From NCBI GenBank assembly GCA_963678855.1, contig OY787448.1:558001-622000 (forward strand): a DNA stretch of 64,000 nt, in the 5' to 3' direction. This document shows, piece after piece, positions 1 through 8,936 of this stretch. The notes beneath the pieces were generated by a model. The model saw only the letters and a list, made by a program, of their open reading frames with translations. It did no database searches and was not told where the DNA came from. The stretch comes from F22 sp963678855. Its GTDB lineage: Bacteria; Bacteroidota; Bacteroidia; Bacteroidales; Bacteroidaceae. A program made the position numbers and the translations under genes. Each line of letters starts with the position of its first letter. Positions within the stretch are counted from its first letter, which is position 1.

Positions 1-316
1 AGCAAAAGAAAAGCAAGCTAATGTATTTGATCGATTTAAAAAGGTCAATGAGTTTACACCTGGCACTGGATTAGGAGCACCTATATGTTTGCAAATGGTA
101 AAATTTTTCCCTGGAGGACGTATCGGTGTTTACTCAGAAGAAGGTGAGGGTTCGCTATTCTGGCTTTCAGCTTACCTCCCATATGAGACAGATGGTCTCA
201 TAGTGGAAGATACTACAGCATATGACGAAATTATCGATTTGAGATGGAAAGGAATCTGGTATGAATATGATGAGCTCGGAAATCCCGTGCAGAGAGGAGG
301 GCTTTATGAAGCATAA
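1..316 (+). CDS. Sensor histidine kinase, C-terminal end (5' truncated by window)
   Basis: The reading frame is open from base 2 and ends at 316. It shows the end of a histidine kinase ATP-binding (HATPase) domain: an F-box-like VFDRFKKV, then a G2-box GTGLGAPIC, then the closing strands GGRIGVYSEEGEGSLFWLSAYLP. The catalytic domain would phosphorylate a histidine in the missing upstream part. About 50 residues follow the domain, with no receiver domain visible. The stop overlaps the start of the next kinase gene by 11 bases, so the two kinases are probably cotranscribed and translationally coupled. The start and sensory part lie outside the window. Confidence 0.85.
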   Translation, partial: AKEKQANVFDRFKKVNEFTPGTGLGAPICLQMVKFFPGGRIGVYSEEGEGSLFWLSAYLPYETDGLIVEDTTAYDEIIDLRWKGIWYEYDELGNPVQRGGLYEA

Positions 317-2369
317 ACTCCTTGCACTTCTGTGTACACTACTCGTACTATGCTGTACACCAGCCATGGGAAGAGTGCAGATAAGCGATTCTACAGAGTT
401 TTCGAGTTCTGTAAATCTTAAGCCAATTAAAATTGGTGTATACCATCATCCGCCTTATATGTATATGGAAGATGGCAAAGCATCTCATGGGATCATCATT
501 TCGCAATTGGATTACTTCATGAAACACATGAATCGTAAGTACGAGCTAATCTCTTTGCCGTATAAAGATTTGATTGATTGTATGGCACAAAATACAATAG
601 ATTTTGCTGTTATACCACTTCAAGCCTGCAACGAAGATCAGATAAAGTATCATAGCTTGATTTTCTTGACTGGACATATCGGTATGTTTACAAAACGCTC
701 AAGTAATTATACTTCACTAGAAAGCATATCCTACTGCAAAGCTAGCGTTCTAGATAAATGCTGTATTACATCTATCAGTTCAATGTTACCTAGTAATGTC
801 AGACTCACACAAGAGTCTGATTTTGCTCAAGAAGTTCAGTTGCTTGAAGCAGGAAAAATAGAGGTCATTATAGGCGATGAAATGCGATTGAACTACGAAG
901 GTCACCATTCAGGATTGAGTGCTTTAAAGTACAAACTACTCCCTTTACCTTCCATAAAGCGAGTATTTGTACTTGCAGCAAACGAGGTACATGCACCACT
1001 CATATCAGAAGTAAATCATGCCATTGTTGCTGAAGCATTAGACGGGTCACTCAACAAAGTTTTTGAAAAGGAAGGGGCAGCACAGTATTTCAATGATTTT
1101 AATTACTACCTGCAACTGTTCCTAGTTATTGGGCCATTTGTTTTACTTGCGCTGATTGCTATCTTTACTATAGTCTATCTAAAAGGAAGAAAATCAAGAT
1201 TAGAATTAAAATATAGACGCAATGTTATGCGCACTGTGCTTGATGCTCTACCTCACCCTATACAGATGGAAGATGTAGACAAAGGCTGCGAAATAGTATA
1301 TCGTAATCCAGCCAGTTTTACTGCTTATCCCGATTTAGAAAATACGGGTGTCAAGGGATATAGCATGGATAGACTATTGTTTCGTCGCTCACATGAGACA
1401 TCTATGGAAGTTGTGAAAACGGGACAAGAATATGATGACATAGAGCAATATAGACATAGTAATGGGGAACCTCATGCTTGTTACACTCGCAAATGGCTTG
1501 TAGAAGAAAACAACTATAGTTATGTCTACTCAGTAAGAATTGATGTCACAGAACTTATTGAAGCTCGTAAAAAGCTAGAAATGGCAGAAAAACTAAAGTC
1601 ACTTTTCCTTGCCAACATGAGCCATGATATACGCACTCCTGTCAATGCTATTACTGGCTTTGCCCATATGATTAAAGATATTGATGACAACGAAAGCATA
1701 CGAGAGTTCAGTAAGCATATATCGCAAAATAATGAATATCTGCTCGAACTCTTAAATGACGTTGTGGATCTAGCTAAATATCAGTCTGGTGCTTCCAAAA
1801 TTGAAGTACAATGGTATGATGTGACAGAGCAAATGAATGAACTGGAAAAAGTCTTTTATGTTATCCTTGAAAAACTTAAAAAGACAGATCAAGTACATTT
1901 GCACAAAGTCAATCCGTATAAGAACTTCCGTATTTTGGCTGATAGACATAAAGTTACCCGTGTCATTCATAACTTCTTGAGTAATGCATGCAAATACACC
2001 CTTGAGGGCGATGTCTATTTTGGAGCGATTGTCCAAAATAACAAGCTGCTTGTTTTTGTATCTGACACTGGTGTAGGGATAGCAAATGAGAAACAACGTG
2101 ATGTGTTTAAATCATTCGCCAAACTAGATGATATTGCAAATGGCACAGGTATAGGCATGGCTATTGCCAAAGCCATTATTGAGAGTCATGACAATGGACA
2201 AATAAGTCTAGTATCTGAAATCGGCAAAGGATCTTTGTTCTATTTCACGATAGATATTGAGGCAGACACACAAGAAAAAGAGAACTATGATTGGACACGT
2301 ATTCAATCGTATCTATCTCAAATAGAGAGCGGCATCAAAGAAAAAGAGCTTGAGACAGCAGAAAAGTAA
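306..2369 (+). CDS. Membrane sensor histidine kinase with periplasmic solute-binding domain
   Basis: A 687-residue kinase. I chose the ATG at 306 because it begins a clean signal peptide (MKHKLLALLCTLLVLCC) and has GGAGGG just upstream; an ATG at 261 would add 15 residues before it. Order of parts: signal peptide; SBP_bac_3-like periplasmic domain (starts KPIKIGVYHHPPYMY, about residues 35-255); one transmembrane helix (FLVIGPFVLLALIAIF, about 275-300); a PAS-like region; HisKA with phospho-acceptor in NMSHDIRTPVNAITGF; HATPase with N-box NFLSNACKYT and GTGIGMAIAKAI. There is no receiver domain. The layout is like that of BvgS/EvgS-type sensors, which suggests direct sensing of a small periplasmic ligand. 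The ligand and the response regulator are not visible. Confidence 0.85.
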   Translation: MKHKLLALLCTLLVLCCTPAMGRVQISDSTEFSSSVNLKPIKIGVYHHPPYMYMEDGKASHGIIISQLDYFMKHMNRKYELISLPYKDLIDCMAQNTIDFAVIPLQACNEDQIKYHSLIFLTGHIGMFTKRSSNYTSLESISYCKASVLDKCCITSISSMLPSNVRLTQESDFAQEVQLLEAGKIEVIIGDEMRLNYEGHHSGLSALKYKLLPLPSIKRVFVLAANEVHAPLISEVNHAIVAEALDGSLNKVFEKEGAAQYFNDFNYYLQLFLVIGPFVLLALIAIFTIVYLKGRKSRLELKYRRNVMRTVLDALPHPIQMEDVDKGCEIVYRNPASFTAYPDLENTGVKGYSMDRLLFRRSHETSMEVVKTGQEYDDIEQYRHSNGEPHACYTRKWLVEENNYSYVYSVRIDVTELIEARKKLEMAEKLKSLFLANMSHDIRTPVNAITGFAHMIKDIDDNESIREFSKHISQNNEYLLELLNDVVDLAKYQSGASKIEVQWYDVTEQMNELEKVFYVILEKLKKTDQVHLHKVNPYKNFRILADRHKVTRVIHNFLSNACKYTLEGDVYFGAIVQNNKLLVFVSDTGVGIANEKQRDVFKSFAKLDDIANGTGIGMAIAKAIIESHDNGQISLVSEIGKGSLFYFTIDIEADTQEKENYDWTRIQSYLSQIESGIKEKELETAEK

Positions 2370-2397
2370 AGAATTTGCTAAAATAGTATCTTTGAAA

Positions 2398-2429
2398 TTT
2401 GTTCAACAAACAAAAAAGCCCTATATTTG
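2398..2429 (+). promoter_or_regulatory. Bacteroidota-type promoter of tRNA-Arg
   Basis: TTTG at 2398-2401, 20 bases, then TATATTTG at 2422-2429. This is the full -33/-7 consensus of the Bacteroidota primary sigma factor. It sits about 25 bases upstream of the mature tRNA. Confidence 0.8.
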
Positions 2430-2454
2430 CACCCGCTAAACAAAAGATAAGGCT

Positions 2455-2528
<74 letters not shown>

Positions 2529-2530
2529 CA

Positions 2531-2573
2531 AAAGAGTGGATTTCATCATTTTGATGAAGTCCACTCTTTTTTT
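2531..2573 (+). terminator. Rho-independent terminator of tRNA-Arg
   Basis: A 17-bp stem (AAAGAGTGGATTTCATC with its complement, one G-U pair), a short loop and a run of seven T, starting two bases after the tRNA. Confidence 0.9.
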
Positions 2574-2801
2574 GTACTATATATTTGATAACGAGCGATG
2601 CACTTTCTCCAAATGACATAAAGGAGCTAGCTATATGGCGTCGTAAGAAATTGTACTACCCTATCAACCATAGATACGTGGTTAGTTTGACTTCTTTACA
2701 GTGGGTGGAACTAGAGCTTAGAAACCAGCTACGGCGGTTATGACTCATTAAAAGTGCGATATCTACCGATATCTTAAAATATAGCTGACATTATTTCGAA
2801 T

Positions 2802-2841
2802 ACCTGTGTACTGATTTATATTAATGCACAGGTGTTTTTTT
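2802..2841 (+). terminator. Hairpin with T-run
   Basis: ACCTGTG (2802-2808) pairs with CACAGGT (2827-2833), followed by a run of T. It could end a transcript from the decayed sequence upstream. Confidence 0.45.
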
Positions 2842-2854
2842 GGTAGATTCTTCT

Positions 2855-2862
2855 TATATTTG
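2855..2862 (+). promoter_or_regulatory. -7 element (TATATTTG) upstream of decayed secreted-protein gene
   Basis: TATATTTG matches TAnnTTTG and lies 39 bases before the remnant ATG at 2902. No TTTG at the usual spacing is seen. Confidence 0.4.
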
Positions 2863-2901
2863 TCCTTTAGATATGTCAACACAACCAAACGACTTGATAG
2901 T

Positions 2902-3109
2902 ATGAACAAGACAACACAATGTATCGCTGTATGTATCAGCGTGTTTCTAAGCTTTGTATTTGTTCTACTATACAGAAGGGGCAAGTCCTTATGAACGCCT
3001 TGTATGTGCCGGTTAGCTTCACTATAACGAAGATAATACGATTCAAGAAGTCGTCATGACTCGAGATGGTATAGACGTCGTATCTATTCAAGCATCTACA
3101 GCAAAATAA
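2902..3109 (+). pseudogene. Decayed small secreted or membrane-anchored protein
   Basis: The ATG at 2902 starts a signal-like segment (MNKTTQCIAVCISVFLSF) that stops after about 30 residues. The adjacent frame continues sensibly (EGASPYERLVCAG, stop, then EDNTIQEVVMTRDGIDVVSI) to a stop at 3109. One frameshift and one in-frame stop therefore interrupt what was a protein of about 65-70 residues. The family is not recognised. The reading frames on the opposite strand look like chance. Confidence 0.5.
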
Positions 3110-3145
3110 GAGATGTAGATGCTGCATATTAATATTTTAAGTAGC

Positions 3146-4261
3146 ATGAATCACCTACACAAAACTTTTGCTTATACTGCTGGTGCCTTTTTGATGGCAG
3201 CTGACTTGTTATTAACTGCGTGTCAACCAAAACAACGCACACAACCTGTATCGGATATGATGACTATGCTTGTCGGTACGTATACAGCCGACTCTACACA
3301 AGGGATTAATATCTATAGTTTTGATCAAGAGACAGGAGCGCATACTTTTGTACGTACTGTACCTGTGTCTAATCCTTCGTATCTGACTCTATCCAAAGAT
3401 AAACAATTTGTATATGCGGTTAGTGAAAACGACAGCGTCAATGCCATGGTGCATGCCTATGCATTCGATGCAGCAGCTCAAACGCTTACAGCATTGAACA
3501 GTGCACCAGTACGCGGAGCCTATCCTTGTTATATCTTGACTGATGGTAAGATGGTCACAACAGCCAATTATGGAGGTGGTAGCCTGACAACCATAGCTCT
3601 TAAAGCCGACGGTAGCCTAGAAGAAGCACCTACACTGACCGATTTTGATGGATATAAAGGAGCTGGTAAAGCACATATGCACTGCGTGCGCTTCTCACCA
3701 GATTCTACGATGATGTATGCAAGCGATTTAGGTAACAGCCGACTATATGCCTTTAAGCATGATGCATACCCTACTCCTCAGGAAGACTATATCCAATTGG
3801 CAGAAAAGACTGGTCCACGCCACTTTGTTTTTTCTCCAAACGGAAAATACTTTTATGTGCTGACTGAGCTTACTGGACAAGTGATTGGGTATAAACACGA
3901 GAACAACACGTTGACTCAACAGCAAGTCGCAGAAAACGACTCTGTAGGTGGACACCAAAGTGCAGATATCCGTATCAGTCCTGATGGTCAATTCTTATAT
4001 GCAAGCAACCGCAACAAAGGAGATGGTATAGGAATCTACCAAATAGCAGAGGATGGCATGCTTACTAAGGTGGGCTACCAAGCCACAGGCATTCACCCAC
4101 GTAACTTTAAGATTACACCTAACGGTAAGTATCTACTTGCTGCCTGCCGTGACAGCGACTGCATAGAAGTCTACGCACGTGATATAAAGACTGGCTTGCT
4201 GACAAATACTAAGCAAGACATCCAACTATATCACCCAGTGTGCATCCAGTTTGATAGATAA
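3146..4261 (+). CDS. Lactonase-family beta-propeller lipoprotein
   Basis: A 371-residue protein of the lactonase, seven-bladed beta-propeller family (6-phosphogluconolactonase Pgl-like, PF10282). I start it at 3146 so that the signal peptide ends in the lipobox LTAC with Cys26; an ATG at 3119 is also in frame. The N-terminus after the lipobox reads MMTMLVGTYTADSTQGINIY, typical of blade 1. Repeated blade motifs follow (SPDSTMMYASDLGNSRLYAF; SPNGKYFYVLTELTGQVIGY; SPDGQFLYASNRNKGDGIGI). Bacterial Pgl enzymes hydrolyse 6-phosphogluconolactone in the cytosol. A lipoprotein form would act outside the cytoplasm, so the substrate here is uncertain. Confidence 0.85.
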   Translation: MNHLHKTFAYTAGAFLMAADLLLTACQPKQRTQPVSDMMTMLVGTYTADSTQGINIYSFDQETGAHTFVRTVPVSNPSYLTLSKDKQFVYAVSENDSVNAMVHAYAFDAAAQTLTALNSAPVRGAYPCYILTDGKMVTTANYGGGSLTTIALKADGSLEEAPTLTDFDGYKGAGKAHMHCVRFSPDSTMMYASDLGNSRLYAFKHDAYPTPQEDYIQLAEKTGPRHFVFSPNGKYFYVLTELTGQVIGYKHENNTLTQQQVAENDSVGGHQSADIRISPDGQFLYASNRNKGDGIGIYQIAEDGMLTKVGYQATGIHPRNFKITPNGKYLLAACRDSDCIEVYARDIKTGLLTNTKQDIQLYHPVCIQFDR

Positions 4262-4277
4262 TCCCCTGTACCATATA

Positions 4278-4332
4278 ATATAAAGACGAGCTAGCTGTAT
4301 CTACCATAGATACTACTAGCTCGTCTTTATAT
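4278..4332. terminator. Bidirectional terminator between lactonase gene and gcvT
   Basis: ATATAAAGACGAGCTAG at 4278-4294 is exactly complementary to 4316-4332. A long perfect stem with A/T flanks serves both convergent genes. Confidence 0.8.
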
Positions 4333-4347
4333 GTAATACTCTGTACG

Positions 4348-5436
4348 TTATTTTCTAAAACCAGGTTTCACAACCATAGCAGGAATAGTACGTTTACGAA
4401 TCTGAATTTGTACTTCTGTACCCACCTTATTCATAGGCACATCGATATACCCCATGGCAATACCAATCTTACGCATTGGAGACATCGTACCCGATGTAAC
4501 AACACCGATTTCTTTGCCTTCACCATCTACGATTGGATAACCTTCACGAGGAATACCCTTGCCTTGCAATTCGAGACCAACTAGTTTGCGAGTCACTCCA
4601 TCAGCTTTTTGCTTTGCCATACGATCACGTCCCAAGAATGGTTTGTCATCGACAAACTTAGTAATCCATCCCAGTCCTGCTTCAATAGGAGTTATATGAT
4701 CATTTAGCTCGTGCCCATACAAGCAGAAACCAGCTTCTAAACGAAGGGTATCTCTAGCTCCTAGACCGATAGGCTTGATACCAAATTCCTTACCAGTTTC
4801 AAAAAGAGCATCCCAGATAGTCTTGCTATGTTCAGGGTAGAAGTAGATTTCGAAACCACCACAACCAGTATAACCAGTATTGGAGATGATTACATTTTCT
4901 ACACCAGCAAAGCTACCCACTTGGAAGTGATAATACGTAATCTTGGATAAATCAAGATCTACAAGCTTTTGAAGAACTTCAATAGCTTTAGGCCCTTGAA
5001 TAGACAATTGAGCCATCCACTCCGACGCATTTTCTAGTTCGGCTTTTTCCTCGTTTTGGCTTACGATATGCTCCCAATCTTTTTCAATATTAGCAGCATT
5101 GACCACAAGCAGATACTTTTCAATATCATACTTATACACCAACAAGTCATCTACGATACCACCATTTTCATGAAGCAGTGTCGTATACTGAATCTTACCG
5201 ATTTCTAATGCAGCAACATCGTTGCTCGTAATACGTTGTAATAAAGACAATGCGCGAGGTCCTTTCACCCAGAATTCGCCCATATGAGAGACATCAAAGA
5301 CACCAACGCCTTCAAGAACAGTCATATGTTCATCAATTATACCTGAGTATTCAATAGGCATATCCCAGCCTGCAAACGGACACATTTTGGCTCCTAAGCC
5401 AACATGCATGTCGTAAAAAGAAGTTTGTTTGTTCAT
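4348..5436 (-). CDS. gcvT: Glycine cleavage system T protein (aminomethyltransferase)
   Basis: A 362-residue protein, the usual length for GcvT. It transfers the aminomethyl-derived carbon from lipoyl-H protein to tetrahydrofolate, releasing ammonia, in the cytosol. The sequence shows the N-terminal family signature (FYDMHVGLGAKMCPFAGWDMP), the conserved VGVFDVSHMGEF, the folate-site region NTGYTGCGGFEIYF, and LGARDTLRLEAGFCLYGHEL. The C-terminal barrel carries GVVTSGTMSPMRKIGIAMGY. The P and H proteins are not in the window. The gene lies about 180 bases downstream of pepT in the same direction, an arrangement seen in other Bacteroidales. A hairpin between them suggests at least partly separate transcripts. 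Confidence 0.95.
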   Translation of the reverse strand: MNKQTSFYDMHVGLGAKMCPFAGWDMPIEYSGIIDEHMTVLEGVGVFDVSHMGEFWVKGPRALSLLQRITSNDVAALEIGKIQYTTLLHENGGIVDDLLVYKYDIEKYLLVVNAANIEKDWEHIVSQNEEKAELENASEWMAQLSIQGPKAIEVLQKLVDLDLSKITYYHFQVGSFAGVENVIISNTGYTGCGGFEIYFYPEHSKTIWDALFETGKEFGIKPIGLGARDTLRLEAGFCLYGHELNDHITPIEAGLGWITKFVDDKPFLGRDRMAKQKADGVTRKLVGLELQGKGIPREGYPIVDGEGKEIGVVTSGTMSPMRKIGIAMGYIDVPMNKVGTEVQIQIRKRTIPAMVVKPGFRK

Positions 5437-5536
5437 AGTTAAATCTATTAGATATTTGGTTTTTCGTTTTTCGTTTTTCTTTTCTGGAGATGTAGGTCTA
5501 ACCCATCACTGGGTTACAAGTAGCATCATATAATTG

Positions 5537-5584
5537 CTCTATTGTCCGATAGCGAATCTGTTGCTCGCTTATCGAACAATAGAG
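5537..5584 (-). terminator. Hairpin downstream of pepT
   Basis: CTCTATTGT(c)CGATA(a)GCGA-type inverted repeat: 5537-5555 pairs with 5566-5584 around a short loop, with minor bulges. No clear T-run on the minus strand, so it may terminate or only stabilise the pepT mRNA end. Confidence 0.55.
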
Positions 5585-5614
5585 TATTAGGTGCACATTA
5601 ATCTGCGCAAGGTC

Positions 5615-6841
5615 TTACTTCTTAGCAGCCAATTCCACAATCTTCACCATAACAGCCATGGCTTTCTTTAGATTAGGAATAGGAAGGAACTCATAACGTC
5701 CGTGGAAATTCAATCCACCTGCAAAAATGTTTGGACAAGGTAGTCCCATAAAGCTCAAGCGAGCACCGTCAGTACCACCTCGAATAGCCTTTACATTTGG
5801 CTTAACTCCGACACTTTCCATTGCTTCATGAGCTAGATCTACAATATGCATTACAGGTTCTACCATCTCACGCATGTTGTAGTATTGATCCTTGATTTCT
5901 ACTGTAGAACAGTCATCACCAAATTCGCTATTGATTTTGTGACTCAAGTGTTCGAACTCACGCTTGCGACTCTCGAACTTCTCACGATCGTGATCACGGA
6001 TGATATAGTGCAACGTCGTTTCTTCTACGCCACCTTCCATCTTAATCAGGTGATAGAAACCTTCATATCCTTGAGTATGCTCAGGTGTTTCCCAACGAGG
6101 AATCATAGAAATAAACTGGTTGGCAATACGCATAGAGTTCAACATCTTGTGGCGTGCATATCCAGGGTGTACATTACGTCCCTTGAATGTGATTGTCGCA
6201 CCAGCAGCGTTGAAGTTTTCGTATTCTAGTTCCCCTAGTTCGCCACCATCTAGAGTATAAGCCCAGTCTGCACCAAACTTCTCTACATTAAAGTGATCAG
6301 CACCTTGACCGATTTCTTCATCTGGTGTAAAACCGATACGAATCTTACCGTGCTCGATTTCAGGATGTGCCATCAAATACTCTACACCTGATACGATTTC
6401 AGCAATACCTGCTTTATCATCAGCACCCAAAAGTGTCAAGCCATTGGTTACAATCAAGTCTTCACCTTTGTGGTCAAGTAGTTCAGGAAATTGCGATGTC
6501 TCCATTACGATATTGTGCTCCTCGTTCAAGACGATATCCGAACCATCATAGTTTTCTACGATACGTGGCTGCACATTCTTACCAGTCAAATCAGGACTAG
6601 TATCCATGTGCGCAATAAAACCAATAGTAGGGAGTTTTTTATCTGTATTCGCTGGAAGAGTTGCGAATAGGTAACCATTCTCGTCTAGACTAATTTCTTC
6701 TAGTCCCATCTCCTCTAGTTCTGCTTTCAATTGAACAGCAAATTCCATTTGACCTGGAGTAGAAGGAGTCATATTTGTGAGTGAATCACTCTCTGTGTAA
6801 CGCTTAGCATACGTGATGAAGCGTTCTACGATCTTATCCAT
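5615..6841 (-). CDS. pepT: Peptidase T (tripeptide aminopeptidase, M20 family)
   Basis: A 408-residue zinc aminopeptidase that removes the N-terminal residue from tripeptides in the cytosol. Metal and catalytic residues are in place: H78 and D80 in AHMDTSPDLTG, the bridging Asp in LLGADDKAGIAEI (141-142), and the catalytic Glu pair in GFTPDEEIGQGADHF (175-176). The dimerisation domain contains NVHPGYARHKMLNSM. The C-terminal RGGTDGARLSFMGLPCPN and FHGRYEF complete the family pattern. The length equals that of the E. coli enzyme. Start is the only suitable ATG, right after the frame opens. It is followed by gcvT in the same direction. Confidence 0.95.
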   Translation of the reverse strand: MDKIVERFITYAKRYTESDSLTNMTPSTPGQMEFAVQLKAELEEMGLEEISLDENGYLFATLPANTDKKLPTIGFIAHMDTSPDLTGKNVQPRIVENYDGSDIVLNEEHNIVMETSQFPELLDHKGEDLIVTNGLTLLGADDKAGIAEIVSGVEYLMAHPEIEHGKIRIGFTPDEEIGQGADHFNVEKFGADWAYTLDGGELGELEYENFNAAGATITFKGRNVHPGYARHKMLNSMRIANQFISMIPRWETPEHTQGYEGFYHLIKMEGGVEETTLHYIIRDHDREKFESRKREFEHLSHKINSEFGDDCSTVEIKDQYYNMREMVEPVMHIVDLAHEAMESVGVKPNVKAIRGGTDGARLSFMGLPCPNIFAGGLNFHGRYEFLPIPNLKKAMAVMVKIVELAAKK

Positions 6842-6919
6842 AATATTTTCGGTTTAAATTTAGTTTCGTAAATATACTAGTTCCTCGCAGATTCGCCAAA
6901 AGAAACAGTACTTTTTCCA

Positions 6920-8737
6920 TTACATAGGTGCAAAGACATCGCTAACACCTTGTAGTAAAGCTTTTCCCCGTTCCGTCCACAACGTTTTATCTTGCATATC
7001 GCCTGAAGCTTCTTGCTTAGGGACGTTATAGATGACCTCACCCTCTTCTTTTACAACACCAAAAGAATCATGACTAGTAAAGAAAGCAAAGTGCGTGCGA
7101 GTAGAGTCAAGTAGGTTCTGAGAAAAAGGGAAATCATCATGCGACATTCCTAGTTGTGCAAATAATGTGGCTGCAATATCTTGTTGTGAACCAAAAGTAT
7201 CTATTTCTATACCACCTTCCTTCAAAGCACCTCCAGTGAGTACAAACGGAATCTGATAACGTTGAGAACAACTAGCTTCCATGTACTTAGGATAACGCAA
7301 AGGGCTATCAGATGTAATCACCACTAAAGTATTGTTCCAGAACTTCGTCTCCTTCAGCTGTGACACAAAATTAGCCACACAAGAATCGGAATATGCCAAA
7401 GTATTCATTGGCTTTGTTAAGCCTTTACGACGATAAGGGACAGAGAATGGCTCACCACATATAGAAGTTTGCACAACACGTAAGAATGGCTGATTAATTT
7501 TTTGAGGGTTCAGACTGCCTAGTACTTTACGAAATAGAATCTCATCGTATACCCCACGTCGATTAGATGCCTGTGCCGACATGGAGAAATAATTACTTGT
7601 AACCAATCGACGAAATCCCATATTGCGGGCATAAGCACGCATATTTTTATAGTTAACATTTCCAGCATAAAAATACTCAATCTGATAACCATCTTCCTTC
7701 AGCAACTTAGGCCATGAAGGAATATCTTGATACATATGTGGATAGTTGACCATAATTGTTCTCGGCAATGCAGGCAAGCCACTAAAGATCGGTAGCAAAC
7801 TACGCTGGGCCGAATAACTATTGGCATAGAAATTTGTAAAGTTGACCCCTTCTCTAGCTATACTATCAATATTAACAAGCACATTCTCATGTAAAAACGG
7901 CTTTTTAGCTAAGCTAGCCATAGATTGTGCCATGGCACCATCCACCATAATAAAGACAATATTCGGTTTATCTGTTTTCAATAACGATGGTGTTTCGGGA
8001 TCAAGAGGAGATGGCTGCAAAGGCATCAACATCTCTGATACTTTATCCCCATCCTCGAAGAAACGATATTGAGATGCAAAGTCTTTAGGATGTACTAGAG
8101 ATTCCACCCATGTAAAACAAGGATTGAGTGCAGCATGATTCAACTCTTTATCCACACTAAAATACACGATACCACTGTTCATCACCGATACACCAAACCC
8201 ACCACGGATAGGAATAAAAATAAGACCCATCAACAATAGTCCCAGTGAACTCTGGATGATACGATGATTATATTCATGACGTGTATCTTCAAGATGCATC
8301 ATGCTATCTATCAATAGTTTACGTCCTATCTGGTAAATAAAAATCGCATAGACTATCGCAAGGAAGACGATCCAAACAATCTGGCCAGTCGACGCAGGAG
8401 GGCCACTACTGTATACATCTAATCTGTAATCCCTTTGAGTATACAACACCATATCTGTGGCATACACTCCACCAACTGCTACAGCACTAATCCATAAATA
8501 AGTACGTTGAAACAACAACAACCAGTCACTACGCCACCATTGACGTATGATTAGTGCAAACAATGGAATAACACTAAGATATCCAGCCACCGCCAAATCA
8601 TGTGGTATCCCGTTAAACAGGACGTCAAACACCTTGTGTATTGGTATCATCCTATAATGATACAACATAAAGATAGGCTTCTGCAAGAGGCCTATAAACA
8701 GGAAAAAGAGATAGTTCTTTAAAACGAATCTAAACAT
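6920..8737 (-). CDS. LTA-synthase-like membrane protein, sulfatase fold, altered active site
   Basis: A 605-residue protein with about five N-terminal membrane segments (residues 1-195) and a C-terminal extracytoplasmic sulfatase/alkaline phosphatase-superfamily domain (from about 255). Family members such as LtaS use a Thr nucleophile and Glu, Asp and His metal ligands to move phosphoglycerol or phosphoethanolamine groups. Here the first metal motif reads VFIMVDGAM (Asp where Glu is usual). The nucleophile region reads NSYSAQRSLLPIFSG (Ser where Thr is usual). The late metal motif reads VVITSDSPLRYP (Asp-Ser where Asp-His is usual). It may be a divergent or inactive member. It stands alone between pepT and the GH97 gene. 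Confidence 0.8.
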   Translation of the reverse strand: MFRFVLKNYLFFLFIGLLQKPIFMLYHYRMIPIHKVFDVLFNGIPHDLAVAGYLSVIPLFALIIRQWWRSDWLLLFQRTYLWISAVAVGGVYATDMVLYTQRDYRLDVYSSGPPASTGQIVWIVFLAIVYAIFIYQIGRKLLIDSMMHLEDTRHEYNHRIIQSSLGLLLMGLIFIPIRGGFGVSVMNSGIVYFSVDKELNHAALNPCFTWVESLVHPKDFASQYRFFEDGDKVSEMLMPLQPSPLDPETPSLLKTDKPNIVFIMVDGAMAQSMASLAKKPFLHENVLVNIDSIAREGVNFTNFYANSYSAQRSLLPIFSGLPALPRTIMVNYPHMYQDIPSWPKLLKEDGYQIEYFYAGNVNYKNMRAYARNMGFRRLVTSNYFSMSAQASNRRGVYDEILFRKVLGSLNPQKINQPFLRVVQTSICGEPFSVPYRRKGLTKPMNTLAYSDSCVANFVSQLKETKFWNNTLVVITSDSPLRYPKYMEASCSQRYQIPFVLTGGALKEGGIEIDTFGSQQDIAATLFAQLGMSHDDFPFSQNLLDSTRTHFAFFTSHDSFGVVKEEGEVIYNVPKQEASGDMQDKTLWTERGKALLQGVSDVFAPM

Positions 8738-8936
8738 CCAGTTAAGTCTAAGTGAACAATTTATTAGTTACAGTCTACAAATATAGGAGTTTTCCACAAC
8801 TTATGAAAACGATTGCAACTCAAAACTGGTAAGACTTTGTATGCAAACGATAGAGGTACCCAAAATTATCCGTAGTTTTGTGTTGAATGGCCTACTTTAG
8901 GCCCATACCATTTATTTTAATCTAAAAAACTAGACA

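Larger units (their letters stand above)
2574..2901. other. Intergenic stretch with no recognisable gene
   Basis: No convincing coding frame. The plus strand at about 2635-2745 is open and reads RRKKLYYPINHRYVVS..., ending in a stop, which could be a short gene remnant, but I do not recognise it. A hairpin follows at 2802-2841 and a promoter-like box at 2855. Confidence 0.4.
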
